Source of the DNA: Mariluticola halotolerans
GTDB taxonomy: Bacteria; Pseudomonadota; Alphaproteobacteria; Rhizobiales; Devosiaceae
Assembly (NCBI RefSeq): GCF_021611515.1
Contig: NZ_CP090960.1
Coordinates: forward strand, 992,001 to 1,056,000
Length of the DNA: 64,000 bases
Reading direction: 5' to 3'
The position numbers were made by a program, and so were the translations under genes. Shown here in pieces: positions 56,810 to 64,000 of the stretch. The notes below the pieces were generated by a model, which saw nothing but the letters and a program-made list of their open reading frames with translations, did no database searches and was not told the DNA's origin. Each line of letters begins with the position of its first letter. The stretch's first letter is position 1.

Positions 56810-57370
56810 CTATTGCCGGGTCTTTACGATCCAGTCGGCAAAATCCCGCATCAGCTTGCCAAGGAAATTGCGCGAATCCTTGTCAATCAAACGCCCGCCG
56901 GCATCAAATTTCTCTTCGGCCTTAAAGATCAGCACTTCAGCGGATGAGAGCATCGGCATGGCATTATAGTACATGACATCACGCAAATGCGCCTGTGCCC
57001 GCGCTGTGCCGACAATGCTGGGGGTAGCACCGATCATGGCGGCGGGCTTGCCAGCCAACGGCGCATCGCCATGCGGGCGAGACAGCCAGTCAATGGCGTT
57101 TTTGAGGACGCCGGGGATGCCGTAATTATATTCCGGCGTTGCAAACAGCACGCCATCTGCATCGGCGAGGCGCTCCTGCAATGCCACAATCTCTTCAGGG
57201 AAGCCTTCAGCTTCCACATCGGCATTGTAAAGCGGCACATCGTGCAGGGTTACAATTTCGAGCGTCACATTTTCAGGTGCGAGTTCGGCGGCAGCCTGCA
57301 GGGCGCTGGTATTATACGACCCTTCGCGCAGACTTCCCGATATTCCAACGATTTTCAGTTTATCAGTCAT
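56810..57370 (-). CDS. NADPH-dependent FMN reductase (ChrR/YieF-like)
   Basis: 186-aa flavodoxin-fold reductase from ATG 57370 (MTDKLKIVGISGSLREGSYN); an in-frame upstream ATG at 57508 adds 46 unlikely residues. The FMN-binding GSLREGSYNTSAL, FATPEYNYGIPGVLKNAIDW and SRPHGDAPLAGKPAAMIGA segments are typical of quinone/chromate reductases. The stop is 2 bp from the gntK stop on the other strand. Substrate unknown; quinone detoxification is the usual role. Confidence 0.92.
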   Translation of the reverse strand: MTDKLKIVGISGSLREGSYNTSALQAAAELAPENVTLEIVTLHDVPLYNADVEAEGFPEEIVALQERLADADGVLFATPEYNYGIPGVLKNAIDWLSRPHGDAPLAGKPAAMIGATPSIVGTARAQAHLRDVMYYNAMPMLSSAEVLIFKAEEKFDAGGRLIDKDSRNFLGKLMRDFADWIVKTRQ

Positions 57371-57411
57371 ACAGAACCAACGCCTGAGGCGCGAAAAGGT
57401 TCCGGCCCGGC

Positions 57412-57723
57412 TTAATCCGCTTGCGGGCTTGCGGTTTCCCGCGGGTCTGGCCCCAGATAGCTGACCTCGATCCGGTCGAGTTCGCCCGGCTTCATGGTAT
57501 CCAGCCATTTGAGAAAATCGGCCTCATCGGCAAAGCCGGCGCGCTGCGCATCAGCCTTCGTCACATCGGTGGCGGCAATCGGGGTAATGTCGCCGATGGA
57601 CAGCAGACCGACCTTGGTTTTCAGCGTGCCCCCGGCCTTGACCGTACGCCGCCGCCAGCGGCGGAACTGGAGGGTAATATCGCCGCGCTTGATGGCTTCG
57701 AGAACTTCAAGCTTGATCAACAT
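57412..57723 (-). CDS. ASCH-domain-like protein
   Basis: 103-aa protein with the ASCH-like pattern IKRGDITLQFRRWRRRTVKA then GGTLKTKVGLLSIGDITPI, and DADAQ-like KADAQRAGFADEADFLKWL. ASCH domains bind RNA or nucleotides, and YqfB relatives deaminate modified cytidines. The exact function is unknown. It lies just upstream of the FMN reductase on the same strand, 41 bp away, and 64 bp past tRNA-Leu. Confidence 0.78.
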   Translation of the reverse strand: MLIKLEVLEAIKRGDITLQFRRWRRRTVKAGGTLKTKVGLLSIGDITPIAATDVTKADAQRAGFADEADFLKWLDTMKPGELDRIEVSYLGPDPRETASPQAD

Positions 57724-57787
57724 TATGCTGCCCTCAGCAAAGGTTAGGTCAATGTGCTGGCGCGATGAATCACGCCGTTTGAAGGGG

Positions 57788-57874
57788 TGGTGCGACCGGC
57801 GGGACTTGAACCCGCATGCCCATACAGGCGTCAGATTTTAAGTCTGGTGTGTATACCAATTCCACCACGGTCGC
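57788..57874 (-). tRNA. tRNA-Leu (TAA anticodon)
   Basis: 87-nt class II tRNA on the minus strand: acceptor GCGACCG with CGGTCGC, anticodon loop CTTAAAA (anticodon TAA), a long variable arm (CGCCTGTATGGGCAT), T-arm GCGGG-TTCAAGT-CCCGC, CCA encoded. It lies 13 bp after the gpt stop. Confidence 0.96.
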
Positions 57875-57887
57875 AGATTCATTGTGA

Positions 57888-58382
57888 CTAGTCCGTCCCG
57901 CCTGATATCGGCTCGACATAGGTCACATCAAGATCCCAGGGGAAGTAAATCCACGTATCCTGGCTGACCTCGGTGATAAATGTATCGACCATGTCGAGCC
58001 CTTTGGGCTTGGCATAGACGGTGGCCAGCCGTGCGCCGGGCAGCATTTCGCGGACAACACGGGCCGTTGCGCCGGTATCCACCAGATCGTCGATGATCAG
58101 CACTTTCTTGCCGGCCTTGGCGGCGGCAATGATTTCGGGATCAACAGCCTTGAGCACATTGATGCCACCCTGGTTCTGATGGTCATAGCTTTTGACGGCC
58201 ACACAATCGATAACCCGGACATTAAGCTCGCGCGCGACGATGGCGGCCGGCACCAGGCCGCCGCGTGTGATGGCAACAATCGCGTCAAACGGCCCCTCGC
58301 CCATCAAACGCCAGGCAAGCGCCCGGGAATCGCGGTGAAACTGATCCCAGGTGACGGGGAAAGACTTGTGGGCCGGGTTCAT
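57888..58382 (-). CDS. gpt: Xanthine-guanine phosphoribosyltransferase
   Basis: 164-aa purine-salvage enzyme that transfers ribose phosphate from PRPP to guanine, xanthine or hypoxanthine. The PRPP-binding motif is [20 protein letters not shown]. The start [20 protein letters not shown] and the end [18 protein letters not shown] are typical of the Gpt family. Its ATG overlaps the CinA-like stop (ATGA), so the two are coupled. Confidence 0.96.
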   Translation of the reverse strand: MNPAHKSFPVTWDQFHRDSRALAWRLMGEGPFDAIVAITRGGLVPAAIVARELNVRVIDCVAVKSYDHQNQGGINVLKAVDPEIIAAAKAGKKVLIIDDLVDTGATARVVREMLPGARLATVYAKPKGLDMVDTFITEVSQDTWIYFPWDLDVTYVEPISGGTD

Positions 58383-59185
58383 GGTTTGGGTTCCTCGGAC
58401 AATGTAATTCCTTTTTCGGCATGCAGCCGGTCGATCAGCGCCTTGACCTTGGCCGTTGCCTCATCGAGCAGCGCCTCATTGGTGCTGCGCAAGGCGATAT
58501 AGGCATAGACTGGTGCCACATCCGGATCGCGCTGCGGATTGACCATTTGCGGATAGCTGCCGATCTTGACGGCTGGGTATTCGGTCTGGATTTCGCCCAG
58601 GCCTGTGCTGACGGTGCTTTCGCCCACGCCGCATGGCAGCTCACGCGACAACATTTTGCGGCCTGACGTCAGCGTTTTGGCGATCTCGTTGAGCATGGCC
58701 TGCATGATCTTGGGCACACCGGCCATGACATGGACATTGCCCATGCGGAAACCGGGTGCACCAGAGACGGGATTGGCGATCAGCGTGGCCCCTTCAGGGA
58801 TACGCGCCATGCGCAGAACCGATGGGTTGATCTCGACATTGACCTTGCGCAGCCGCGTCTCGATGATTTCGCGCGCCTCGTCATTGATGGGCAGCGCTAC
58901 TTCAAAGGCCATCGCCACCGCATCGGCGGTGATATCGTCATGGGTGGGGCCGATGCCGCCGGTTGTGAAGACATGGGTATAACGGGTGCGCAATGCGTTG
59001 ATCGCGGCGACAATGTCGTCGGTCTCGTCTGCCACCACGCGCACTTCGCGCAGCTCGATGCCCATCTCGGTGCAAAAATCGGCGACTGTTCCGATATTCT
59101 TGTCCTTGGTGCGTCCGGATAGAATTTCATCGCCAATAACCAGCATGCCTGCGGTGACGGGATTTGATGTCGGCGTTGCGCTCAT
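58379..59185 (-). CDS. CinA N-terminal-type (molybdopterin-binding fold) protein
   Basis: 268-aa protein with a MoCF/MoaB-like domain: [20 protein letters not shown], then [20 protein letters not shown] and [20 protein letters not shown]. It corresponds to the N-terminal half of CinA and lacks the C-terminal deamidase domain. Such stand-alone forms act as nicotinamide mononucleotide or ADP-ribose pyrophosphatases (COG1058) in relatives. It precedes gpt by overlap; both touch nucleotide metabolism. Divergent from sfsA. Confidence 0.88.
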   Translation of the reverse strand: MSATPTSNPVTAGMLVIGDEILSGRTKDKNIGTVADFCTEMGIELREVRVVADETDDIVAAINALRTRYTHVFTTGGIGPTHDDITADAVAMAFEVALPINDEAREIIETRLRKVNVEINPSVLRMARIPEGATLIANPVSGAPGFRMGNVHVMAGVPKIMQAMLNEIAKTLTSGRKMLSRELPCGVGESTVSTGLGEIQTEYPAVKIGSYPQMVNPQRDPDVAPVYAYIALRSTNEALLDEATAKVKALIDRLHAEKGITLSEEPKP

Positions 59186-59232
59186 AATTGCCGTTCTTGG
59201 GTTGACCGGTCTTTAAACCGTGGTGAAAAGAG

Positions 59233-59970
59233 ATGGATGCCCGCCCCTTCCGCAAAGGTCAAGCAAACACAGTGATATTACCCCAACCGATGGTGCGCGG
59301 CACCCTTATCAAGCGCTATAAGCGATTTCTTGCCGATGTGGCGATGGAAAATGGCGAAATCGTCACCGTGCACTGCGCAAATCCGGGCGCGATGACCGGT
59401 CTGGCCATGCCCGGCGCCGATGTCTGGCTGTCGAGGGCCACCAATCCGAATCGCAAGCTGAAATGGAGCTGGGAACTTGTGGGGCTTGAAAGCGGGCTTG
59501 TGGGCATCAATACCAGCTATCCCAACAAGATCGTTGGTGAGGCGCTGGCTGACGGGCGCATTGCCGAACTTGCCGGTTATGCGCAGCATCGCGCCGAGGT
59601 GAAATATGGCGAGAACAGCCGGATTGATTTTCTGCTGAGCGCCCCCGACCGGCCTGATTGCTATCTTGAAGTCAAGAATGTGCATTTGTCGCGCCGGGCG
59701 GGACTTGCCGAATTTCCCGATTCCCCCACTTTGCGCGGCGCAAAACACCTTCGCGAGTTGACCCGCATGGTTGAACAGGGCCATCGCGCGGCCAATCTCT
59801 ATTTGGTGCAACGCACTGACTGCACCCGATTTTCACTGGCACCGGATGTTGACCCGGCCTATAGCGCTGCTTTTGATGCGGCGCGGGAAGCGGGAGTGGA
59901 AATCCTGTGCTATAGTTGCACAATCACACCGGAAAAAATCCTGCTCGCCGACGCTCTTCCCATCAGATAG
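59233..59970 (+). CDS. sfsA: Sugar fermentation stimulation protein homologue SfsA
   Basis: 245 aa from ATG 59233; GTG 59272 ([20 protein letters not shown]) would give 232 aa and fits the family start better. The family motif [20 protein letters not shown] with [20 protein letters not shown] and [20 protein letters not shown] indicates a nuclease-like (PD-(D/E)xK-type) fold. Named in E. coli for its effect on maltose use; biochemical role still vague. Map follows 38 bp later. Confidence 0.92.
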   Translation: MDARPFRKGQANTVILPQPMVRGTLIKRYKRFLADVAMENGEIVTVHCANPGAMTGLAMPGADVWLSRATNPNRKLKWSWELVGLESGLVGINTSYPNKIVGEALADGRIAELAGYAQHRAEVKYGENSRIDFLLSAPDRPDCYLEVKNVHLSRRAGLAEFPDSPTLRGAKHLRELTRMVEQGHRAANLYLVQRTDCTRFSLAPDVDPAYSAAFDAAREAGVEILCYSCTITPEKILLADALPIR

Positions 59971-60008
59971 CGCCCGCGTTAGGTATAGTATCGGCGACGG
60001 AGTTGAAG

Positions 60009-60842
60009 ATGGTCACTTACATTGATGCGCAGAGCAATGCGCGGCGTTCCCCTGGTGTTATTCCGCTGCATGGCGCGGCAGGTTTTGACGGCATGCGCCG
60101 GGCGGGTGCGCTGACGGCGAAAACCCTTGATATGCTGGTGGACGAAGTGCGCCCCGGCGTGACGACGCTGGAGCTGGACCGGCTGGCATTTGAATTTGCG
60201 CATGACCATGGCGGCAAGCCGGCCACGCTGTTCTATCGCGGGTTCCGCCATTCCATCTGCACCTCGATCAATCATGTCGTTTGTCACGGCATCCCCTCGG
60301 AAAAGCCGCTGCGCGATGGCGATATTGTCAATATCGATCTGACACTTGTGGTTGATGGCTGGCATGGAGATTCAAGCCGGATGTATCCGGTGGGTGAAAT
60401 TTCCCGCAAGGCTGAACGGCTGATCGATATCACCTATGAAAGCCTTGAGGCGGGTATTGCGATGGCCAGGCCGGGCAATACGACCGGCGATATCGGCGCG
60501 GCTATTCAGGCGCTTGTTGAGGGCGAACGGGCCAGCGTTGTGCGCGATTTTGTCGGCCATGGCCTTGGCCAGTTGTTTCATGACGAGCCGAATATTCTGC
60601 ATTTTGGCACACCGGGCACCGGGGTTGAACTGAAGCCGGGCATGATTTTCACCATCGAGCCGATGGTCAATCTGGGCCGTCCGCATGTGAAAGTGCTATC
60701 CGATGGCTGGACCGCGGTGACCCGCGACCGCACGCTTTCGGCCCAATGCGAGCACTCGCTTGGCATTACTGAAGATGGCTGCGAGATTTTCACGCTCTCC
60801 CCGGGGGGCCTTTTCAACCCATTGGCCGCCCGCCGGAAATGA
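60009..60842 (+). CDS. map: Type I methionine aminopeptidase
   Basis: Removes the initiator methionine from nascent proteins, 277 aa from ATG 60009 with GGAG upstream (in-frame ATG 59916 overlaps sfsA). The metal ligands are in [20 protein letters not shown] (two Asp), [12 protein letters not shown] (His), and [10 protein letters not shown] / [16 protein letters not shown] (two Glu). [20 protein letters not shown] is diagnostic. It overlaps radC by 4 bp (ATGA), a frequent pair in alphaproteobacteria. Confidence 0.97.
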   Translation: MVTYIDAQSNARRSPGVIPLHGAAGFDGMRRAGALTAKTLDMLVDEVRPGVTTLELDRLAFEFAHDHGGKPATLFYRGFRHSICTSINHVVCHGIPSEKPLRDGDIVNIDLTLVVDGWHGDSSRMYPVGEISRKAERLIDITYESLEAGIAMARPGNTTGDIGAAIQALVEGERASVVRDFVGHGLGQLFHDEPNILHFGTPGTGVELKPGMIFTIEPMVNLGRPHVKVLSDGWTAVTRDRTLSAQCEHSLGITEDGCEIFTLSPGGLFNPLAARRK

Positions 60843-61567
60843 CGGAAGACCCCGACAATCCCGCCCCTTTCGGCGGCTTTGCCGAAGACCAGCAGCGCGC
60901 CCATTATCATGGCCATCGCGACCGGCTGCGCCAGCGGTTCATCGATGGCGGCGGGGCCGCGCTGCAAGATTATGAATTGCTTGAACTGATCCTGTTCCGG
61001 CTTTTGCCCCGCCGGGACACAAAGCCGATTGCGAAAGCCATGCTGGCGCGGTTTGGCAGTTTTTCCGAAGCGCTGGGGGCGCCGACGCATCTGCTTGAGG
61101 AAATTGACGGGCTGGGGCCGACGGCGGTTATCGATTTGAAGGTGATCATGACCGCCGCCCAGCGGTTTGCCCGCGACCAGATACCGGACCGGCCGATGCT
61201 GTCATCCTGGGCGGAACTGATCAATTATTGCCGCAGCCAGATGGCGTTTGAAACGCATGAGCAATTCCGGATTCTGTTTCTGGACAAGAAGAACAAGCTG
61301 ATTGCCGATGAGGTGCAGCAGGTGGGCACGGTGGATCATACACCGGTTTATCCGCGTGAGGTGATCCGGCGCAGCCTCGAACTCTCGGCCACGGCGCTGA
61401 TCCTGGTGCATAATCATCCCTCGGGCGACACCAGCCCCTCACCCGCTGACGTGCAAATGACCCGGGCTATTGCCGATGTGGCGACGCCGCTGGGGATTAC
61501 CGTGCACGATCACATTATTATCGGGCGTTCCGGCCACAGCTCCATGCGGGCGCTCAAGCTGTTCTAG
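60839..61567 (+). CDS. radC: RadC family JAMM/MPN+ protein
   Basis: 242-aa protein with an N-terminal helix-hairpin-helix segment ([20 protein letters not shown]) and the C-terminal JAMM metalloprotease-like domain with [20 protein letters not shown]. The name implies DNA repair, but that role is disputed, and the biochemical function is unknown. It overlaps map by 4 bp and its stop is 3 bp from that of the convergent CelD-type gene. Confidence 0.94.
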   Translation: MTEDPDNPAPFGGFAEDQQRAHYHGHRDRLRQRFIDGGGAALQDYELLELILFRLLPRRDTKPIAKAMLARFGSFSEALGAPTHLLEEIDGLGPTAVIDLKVIMTAAQRFARDQIPDRPMLSSWAELINYCRSQMAFETHEQFRILFLDKKNKLIADEVQQVGTVDHTPVYPREVIRRSLELSATALILVHNHPSGDTSPSPADVQMTRAIADVATPLGITVHDHIIIGRSGHSSMRALKLF

Positions 61568-61570
61568 GGC

Positions 61571-62779
61571 TTAGCGGCGGCCCTTGAGGCGTGCCCTGAG
61601 ACTTTTGAATGCGGCGAAGGTGCGGCTGTTTGATTTCACGATGTTTTTGAAACGCTGATAGGTGCTGTGGCTGGCGGCGAATATGCGGCCCCGCAGGGTC
61701 AGCGGCAGGTAATGGTGCCGCAAGACGATATGTTCGTTGCACCAGTGGCGTTTTTCATCGGTCATGCCCGCGCCCATATCGAACATGGCATAGCCGCCGT
61801 CGAATTCGGTTTGCATGACCCTGAGCAGGCATTGCTTGCCGGGGGAACCGGGCTGGATTTTCGGTGCCGTGCTCATGCCGGAAATCAGGCAGAACATGCG
61901 GTTGCCATGCACCAGATTATAGCGGGTCGCAACGATCTCCCCGTTCAGGCGCAGCACATGCATCCGGCCCTTGAGGGTTTTGCCGCCGGTGAAGGCTGCA
62001 GCGTAAAATCTGCGGATTGCTGCATCGTTGAAAGGATCGGGTATGCCCAGTTCGCGGAAGCGGTCATTGCGCTGGCGGAACATGCAATCAAGGATTTCCG
62101 GCAGATCTTCGCTTTGCTCAACAATGTCGAAGCCGATCTCGCCCATGGCCGCCAGCTTGGCCCCTTGCTGCTTGTCATGCTTGCGGCGCGAGCGGGTGCG
62201 CTGAAGCCGGTCACATTGCTCCCAGCTGTCAAACACGGCCCTGTGCAGTTCATCGCTGACAACGGACTGGCCCAGATCGGCGAAAAGCCCGTCAATGCCG
62301 CCAAGGGTTTCTGGCAGGCAGCACAAATAGGCCAGATCCGCCCCATCAAGCGCGCCCTGCACCTTTTGCCACAAGGCCTTGCGGGCTGCGGGTGACATGG
62401 CGCGCATATAGGCGAGATTGACCAATGGTGCGTTGGTGCCGACATGATCGCCGGGGAAGGCTGCGAGCGCCTTCATGCCCCAAAGGCGGGTGCGATGGAG
62501 GGCAAAGGCGAGCACCGGCAAACCGCCGTCTTTGACCACAACAAATAATTGCGCGCTTTGCGGAATGCCGAAGCTGGCGATCCACTGGGTCAGGAAATCA
62601 AATGACTGGCCCGGTGATTCGATGCCCCCGGCTTCAAGCGCCCGCCAGTCCTGCTCGATCTCGGCGGGATTGTTTGTGGTGACAATAGCGAGGTCGGCAA
62701 TATTGGAGACATGCGCAAGCCCGGGGCTGGCATGCCCGCTGATCTCGCCCACCCCCTGTCCTGACGTCTCCCGCGCCAT
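61571..62779 (-). CDS. GNAT-like acyltransferase of the CelD/BcsL family
   Basis: 402-aa protein of the cellulose biosynthesis CelD (BcsL) / FemAB-like acetyltransferase family. Signatures: TNNPAEIEQDWRALEAGGIE, NAPLVNLAYMRAMSPAARKA, the Arg/Lys-rich RTRSRRKHDKQQGAKLAAMG, and GEIVATRYNLVHGNRMFCLI with PGKQCLLRVMQTEFDGGY. GAGGATCAG precedes the ATG. It may act on exopolysaccharide or cell-surface acyl groups; no cellulose genes are nearby. Confidence 0.86.
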   Translation of the reverse strand: MARETSGQGVGEISGHASPGLAHVSNIADLAIVTTNNPAEIEQDWRALEAGGIESPGQSFDFLTQWIASFGIPQSAQLFVVVKDGGLPVLAFALHRTRLWGMKALAAFPGDHVGTNAPLVNLAYMRAMSPAARKALWQKVQGALDGADLAYLCCLPETLGGIDGLFADLGQSVVSDELHRAVFDSWEQCDRLQRTRSRRKHDKQQGAKLAAMGEIGFDIVEQSEDLPEILDCMFRQRNDRFRELGIPDPFNDAAIRRFYAAAFTGGKTLKGRMHVLRLNGEIVATRYNLVHGNRMFCLISGMSTAPKIQPGSPGKQCLLRVMQTEFDGGYAMFDMGAGMTDEKRHWCNEHIVLRHHYLPLTLRGRIFAASHSTYQRFKNIVKSNSRTFAAFKSLRARLKGRR

Positions 62780-62886
62780 CTGATCCTCATATTGGAAATC
62801 TGCAAATTGATTCCGGCAGTATGGGGTAAGTATATGAACGAGCTGTTGCTTTGGGAAACGATTGTCCGGGTTTGCCTTAACGCCGC

Positions 62887-63624
62887 TCAGCCGAACTGGC
62901 TGAGAGCCGGGAAAGTTTCAAGGAACCAATAGGACAACCGCGTGAACTGACCGGTGATGAACAGCAGGCCGGTGAGGACCAGAAACGCCCCCATGACCTT
63001 TTCCACCCGGCCAAGATGCTTTTTGAAGCCGTTGAAAAAGCTGAGGAATGGGCCAATGGCAATCCCGGCCAGAATGAAGGGCACACCGAGCCCTGCCGAA
63101 TAGACAGCGAGGAGCCATGCCCCCTCTGCAGCCGAATCCTGCGAGGCGGCGACTGACAGCACAGCGGCCAGCACCGGGCCGATGCAGGGTGTCCATCCGA
63201 TGGCGAACGCCAGGCCGAGCATAAAGCCGCCCAAAGGCCCGCTGGCCGCGCCCGGCCCCTGATGGCGCAATTGCCGGTCGAGCAGGCCAATGCGGAAGAC
63301 GCCGAGAAAGTGCAGGCCCATGAGGATGATCAGGACGCCGGCAACCGGTGTCAAAACCGGCAATATCTGGCGGAAAGCCTGCCCAAAGGCGGTGGCGGTG
63401 GCCCCCAGCGTGATGAAAATGACCGAGAAGCCGAGCACGAAAAACAGCGAGGTGAAGACGCCTCTGCGCCAGATCGCGCCAGTGCCCACATTATCCGTGC
63501 GCAATTGCTCAAACGAGGCACCACTCATATAGGTGAGATATGGCGGCACCAAAGGCAGAACACACGGGCTGAGAAAACTCAGCACACCTGCACCAAATAC
63601 CAGTGGCAGCGAAAAACTCAGCAT
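62887..63624 (-). CDS. ccdA: CcdA-like cytochrome c biogenesis/thiol transport protein
   Basis: 245-aa membrane protein with six spans from ATG 63624 (MLSFSLPLVFGAGVLSFLSP), GAGGAG 6 nt upstream. Two conserved redox cysteines lie in FLSPCVLPLVPPYL and AIGWTPCIGPVL, the CcdA/DsbD transmembrane hallmark. It passes electrons from cytoplasmic thioredoxin to periplasmic acceptors for cytochrome c maturation. No ccm gene is adjacent. Confidence 0.92.
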   Translation of the reverse strand: MLSFSLPLVFGAGVLSFLSPCVLPLVPPYLTYMSGASFEQLRTDNVGTGAIWRRGVFTSLFFVLGFSVIFITLGATATAFGQAFRQILPVLTPVAGVLIILMGLHFLGVFRIGLLDRQLRHQGPGAASGPLGGFMLGLAFAIGWTPCIGPVLAAVLSVAASQDSAAEGAWLLAVYSAGLGVPFILAGIAIGPFLSFFNGFKKHLGRVEKVMGAFLVLTGLLFITGQFTRLSYWFLETFPALSQFG

Positions 63625-63723
63625 CACAACTCCTCGGTTAGCTGCTTTGTAACGCCCGGCGTGGCCGATGCAATGCATCACAATGCCACTCCCGGCATTG
63701 TGATCACCAAAGGCTAATCCACA

Positions 63724-64000
63724 CTAAAGATAAGGCAGGAACAACCGGGCGCTGGCATCGCGCAACCGGACCGCCAGCGGGCGGCCTTTCAGCATGCTTG
63801 CCGTCAGTTGCCTGGCGTTTGCCATTTTGCTGTCGATCAGCTCGTCAATCGCGCGTGTCGCCTCGCTGTCATAGCACTCGACCAGAAACTCGAAGTTGAG
63901 CCGCATGCTGCGCGCATCCCAATTGGGAGAGCCAATCGCCGACCATTGCCCATCAACCGACATCAACTTGGAATGATCGAAGGGATCGGGGGCGAGATAG
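63724..64000 (-). CDS. Phospholipase D-like / cardiolipin synthase (C-terminus only)
   Basis: The last 92 residues of an HKD-superfamily protein; its start lies beyond the right edge. The second catalytic motif is intact: HSKLMSVDGQWSAIGSPNWD with His, Lys, Asp and GS. It continues RSMRLNFEFLVECYDSEATR and a basic tail. Cardiolipin synthase of the ClsA type is the best guess because of the SPNWDARSMRLNFE pattern, but the N-terminal membrane spans cannot be seen. Confidence 0.85.
   Translation of the reverse strand, partial: YLAPDPFDHSKLMSVDGQWSAIGSPNWDARSMRLNFEFLVECYDSEATRAIDELIDSKMANARQLTASMLKGRPLAVRLRDASARLFLPYL

Overview
The window looks like chromosomal DNA of an alphaproteobacterium, most likely order Hyphomicrobiales (Rhizobiales) and possibly the Devosia/Pelagibacterium neighbourhood. 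The evidence is the RpoB/RpoC sequence style, paired IalB-family proteins, DUF2336, DUF3126, a BTLCP-type cysteine peptidase, Tad-type cpaB/cpaC, and tRNA-Trp placed between tuf and secE. The genus is an inference. Coding density is high, no insertion sequence, CRISPR array or integrase was seen, and five tRNA genes (Trp, Gly, Tyr, Thr, Leu) are present.

Layout. 1-10.4 kb is the minus-strand transcription/translation block tRNA-Trp, secE, nusG, rplKA, rplJL, rpoB, rpoC (rpoC runs off the left edge), with an L10-type leader before rplJ and a hairpin between rplL and rpoB. 10.7-16.8 kb keeps the rest of the ancestral order (tRNA-Tyr, tRNA-Gly, tuf), but two cargo blocks interrupt it: a TAXI-type binding protein with two IalB proteins, and an ArsR/AHSA1/reductase cassette with a long perfect inverted repeat in its divergent promoter. 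16.9-22.4 kb has rlmB, a lipoprotein deacetylase, the glutathione formaldehyde pathway (adhC, fghA) and a Gfo/Idh oxidoreductase. 22.5-25.0 kb is the most interesting locus: a complete four-gene bufferin-type operon (precursor peptide, MNIO modifying enzyme, DUF2063 partner, DoxX membrane protein), expected to make a secreted copper-binding modified peptide. 25.3-26.1 kb has tRNA-Thr, a dctM 3' remnant and a gene-poor stretch. 26.2-31.3 kb carries mgtE, a partial Tad pilus set (cpaB, cpaC, a small lipoprotein) and a TPR lipoprotein. 31.5-51.2 kb is mixed housekeeping and small regulators: nadK, DUF2336, an SLT lytic enzyme, nitroreductase, two PilZ proteins, thrS with a terminator just upstream, yidD, an IscU-like scaffold, folE, hisI, rhomboid, a PAS_5-like protein, cysE, hydrolases, MFS and GNAT proteins. 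51.2-56.8 kb joins gluconate use (gnd, idnO, gntK) with a cyanide-insensitive-type bd oxidase (cydA, cydB, tiny DUF2474 subunit). 56.8-64 kb has an FMN reductase, an ASCH-like protein, tRNA-Leu, gpt, a CinA-like protein, sfsA, map, radC, a CelD-type acyltransferase, a CcdA-like protein and the C-terminus of a phospholipase D/cardiolipin synthase-like protein.

How the parts work together. The left third is basic gene expression. The buf operon and the CcdA-like protein concern copper or thiol chemistry in the envelope. adhC/fghA detoxify formaldehyde. idnO, gntK and gnd convert 5-ketogluconate to gluconate, 6-phosphogluconate and ribulose 5-phosphate, while the bd oxidase between them takes quinol electrons. 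Where start codons were ambiguous, the one with the best ribosome-binding site or family fit was chosen and this is stated.
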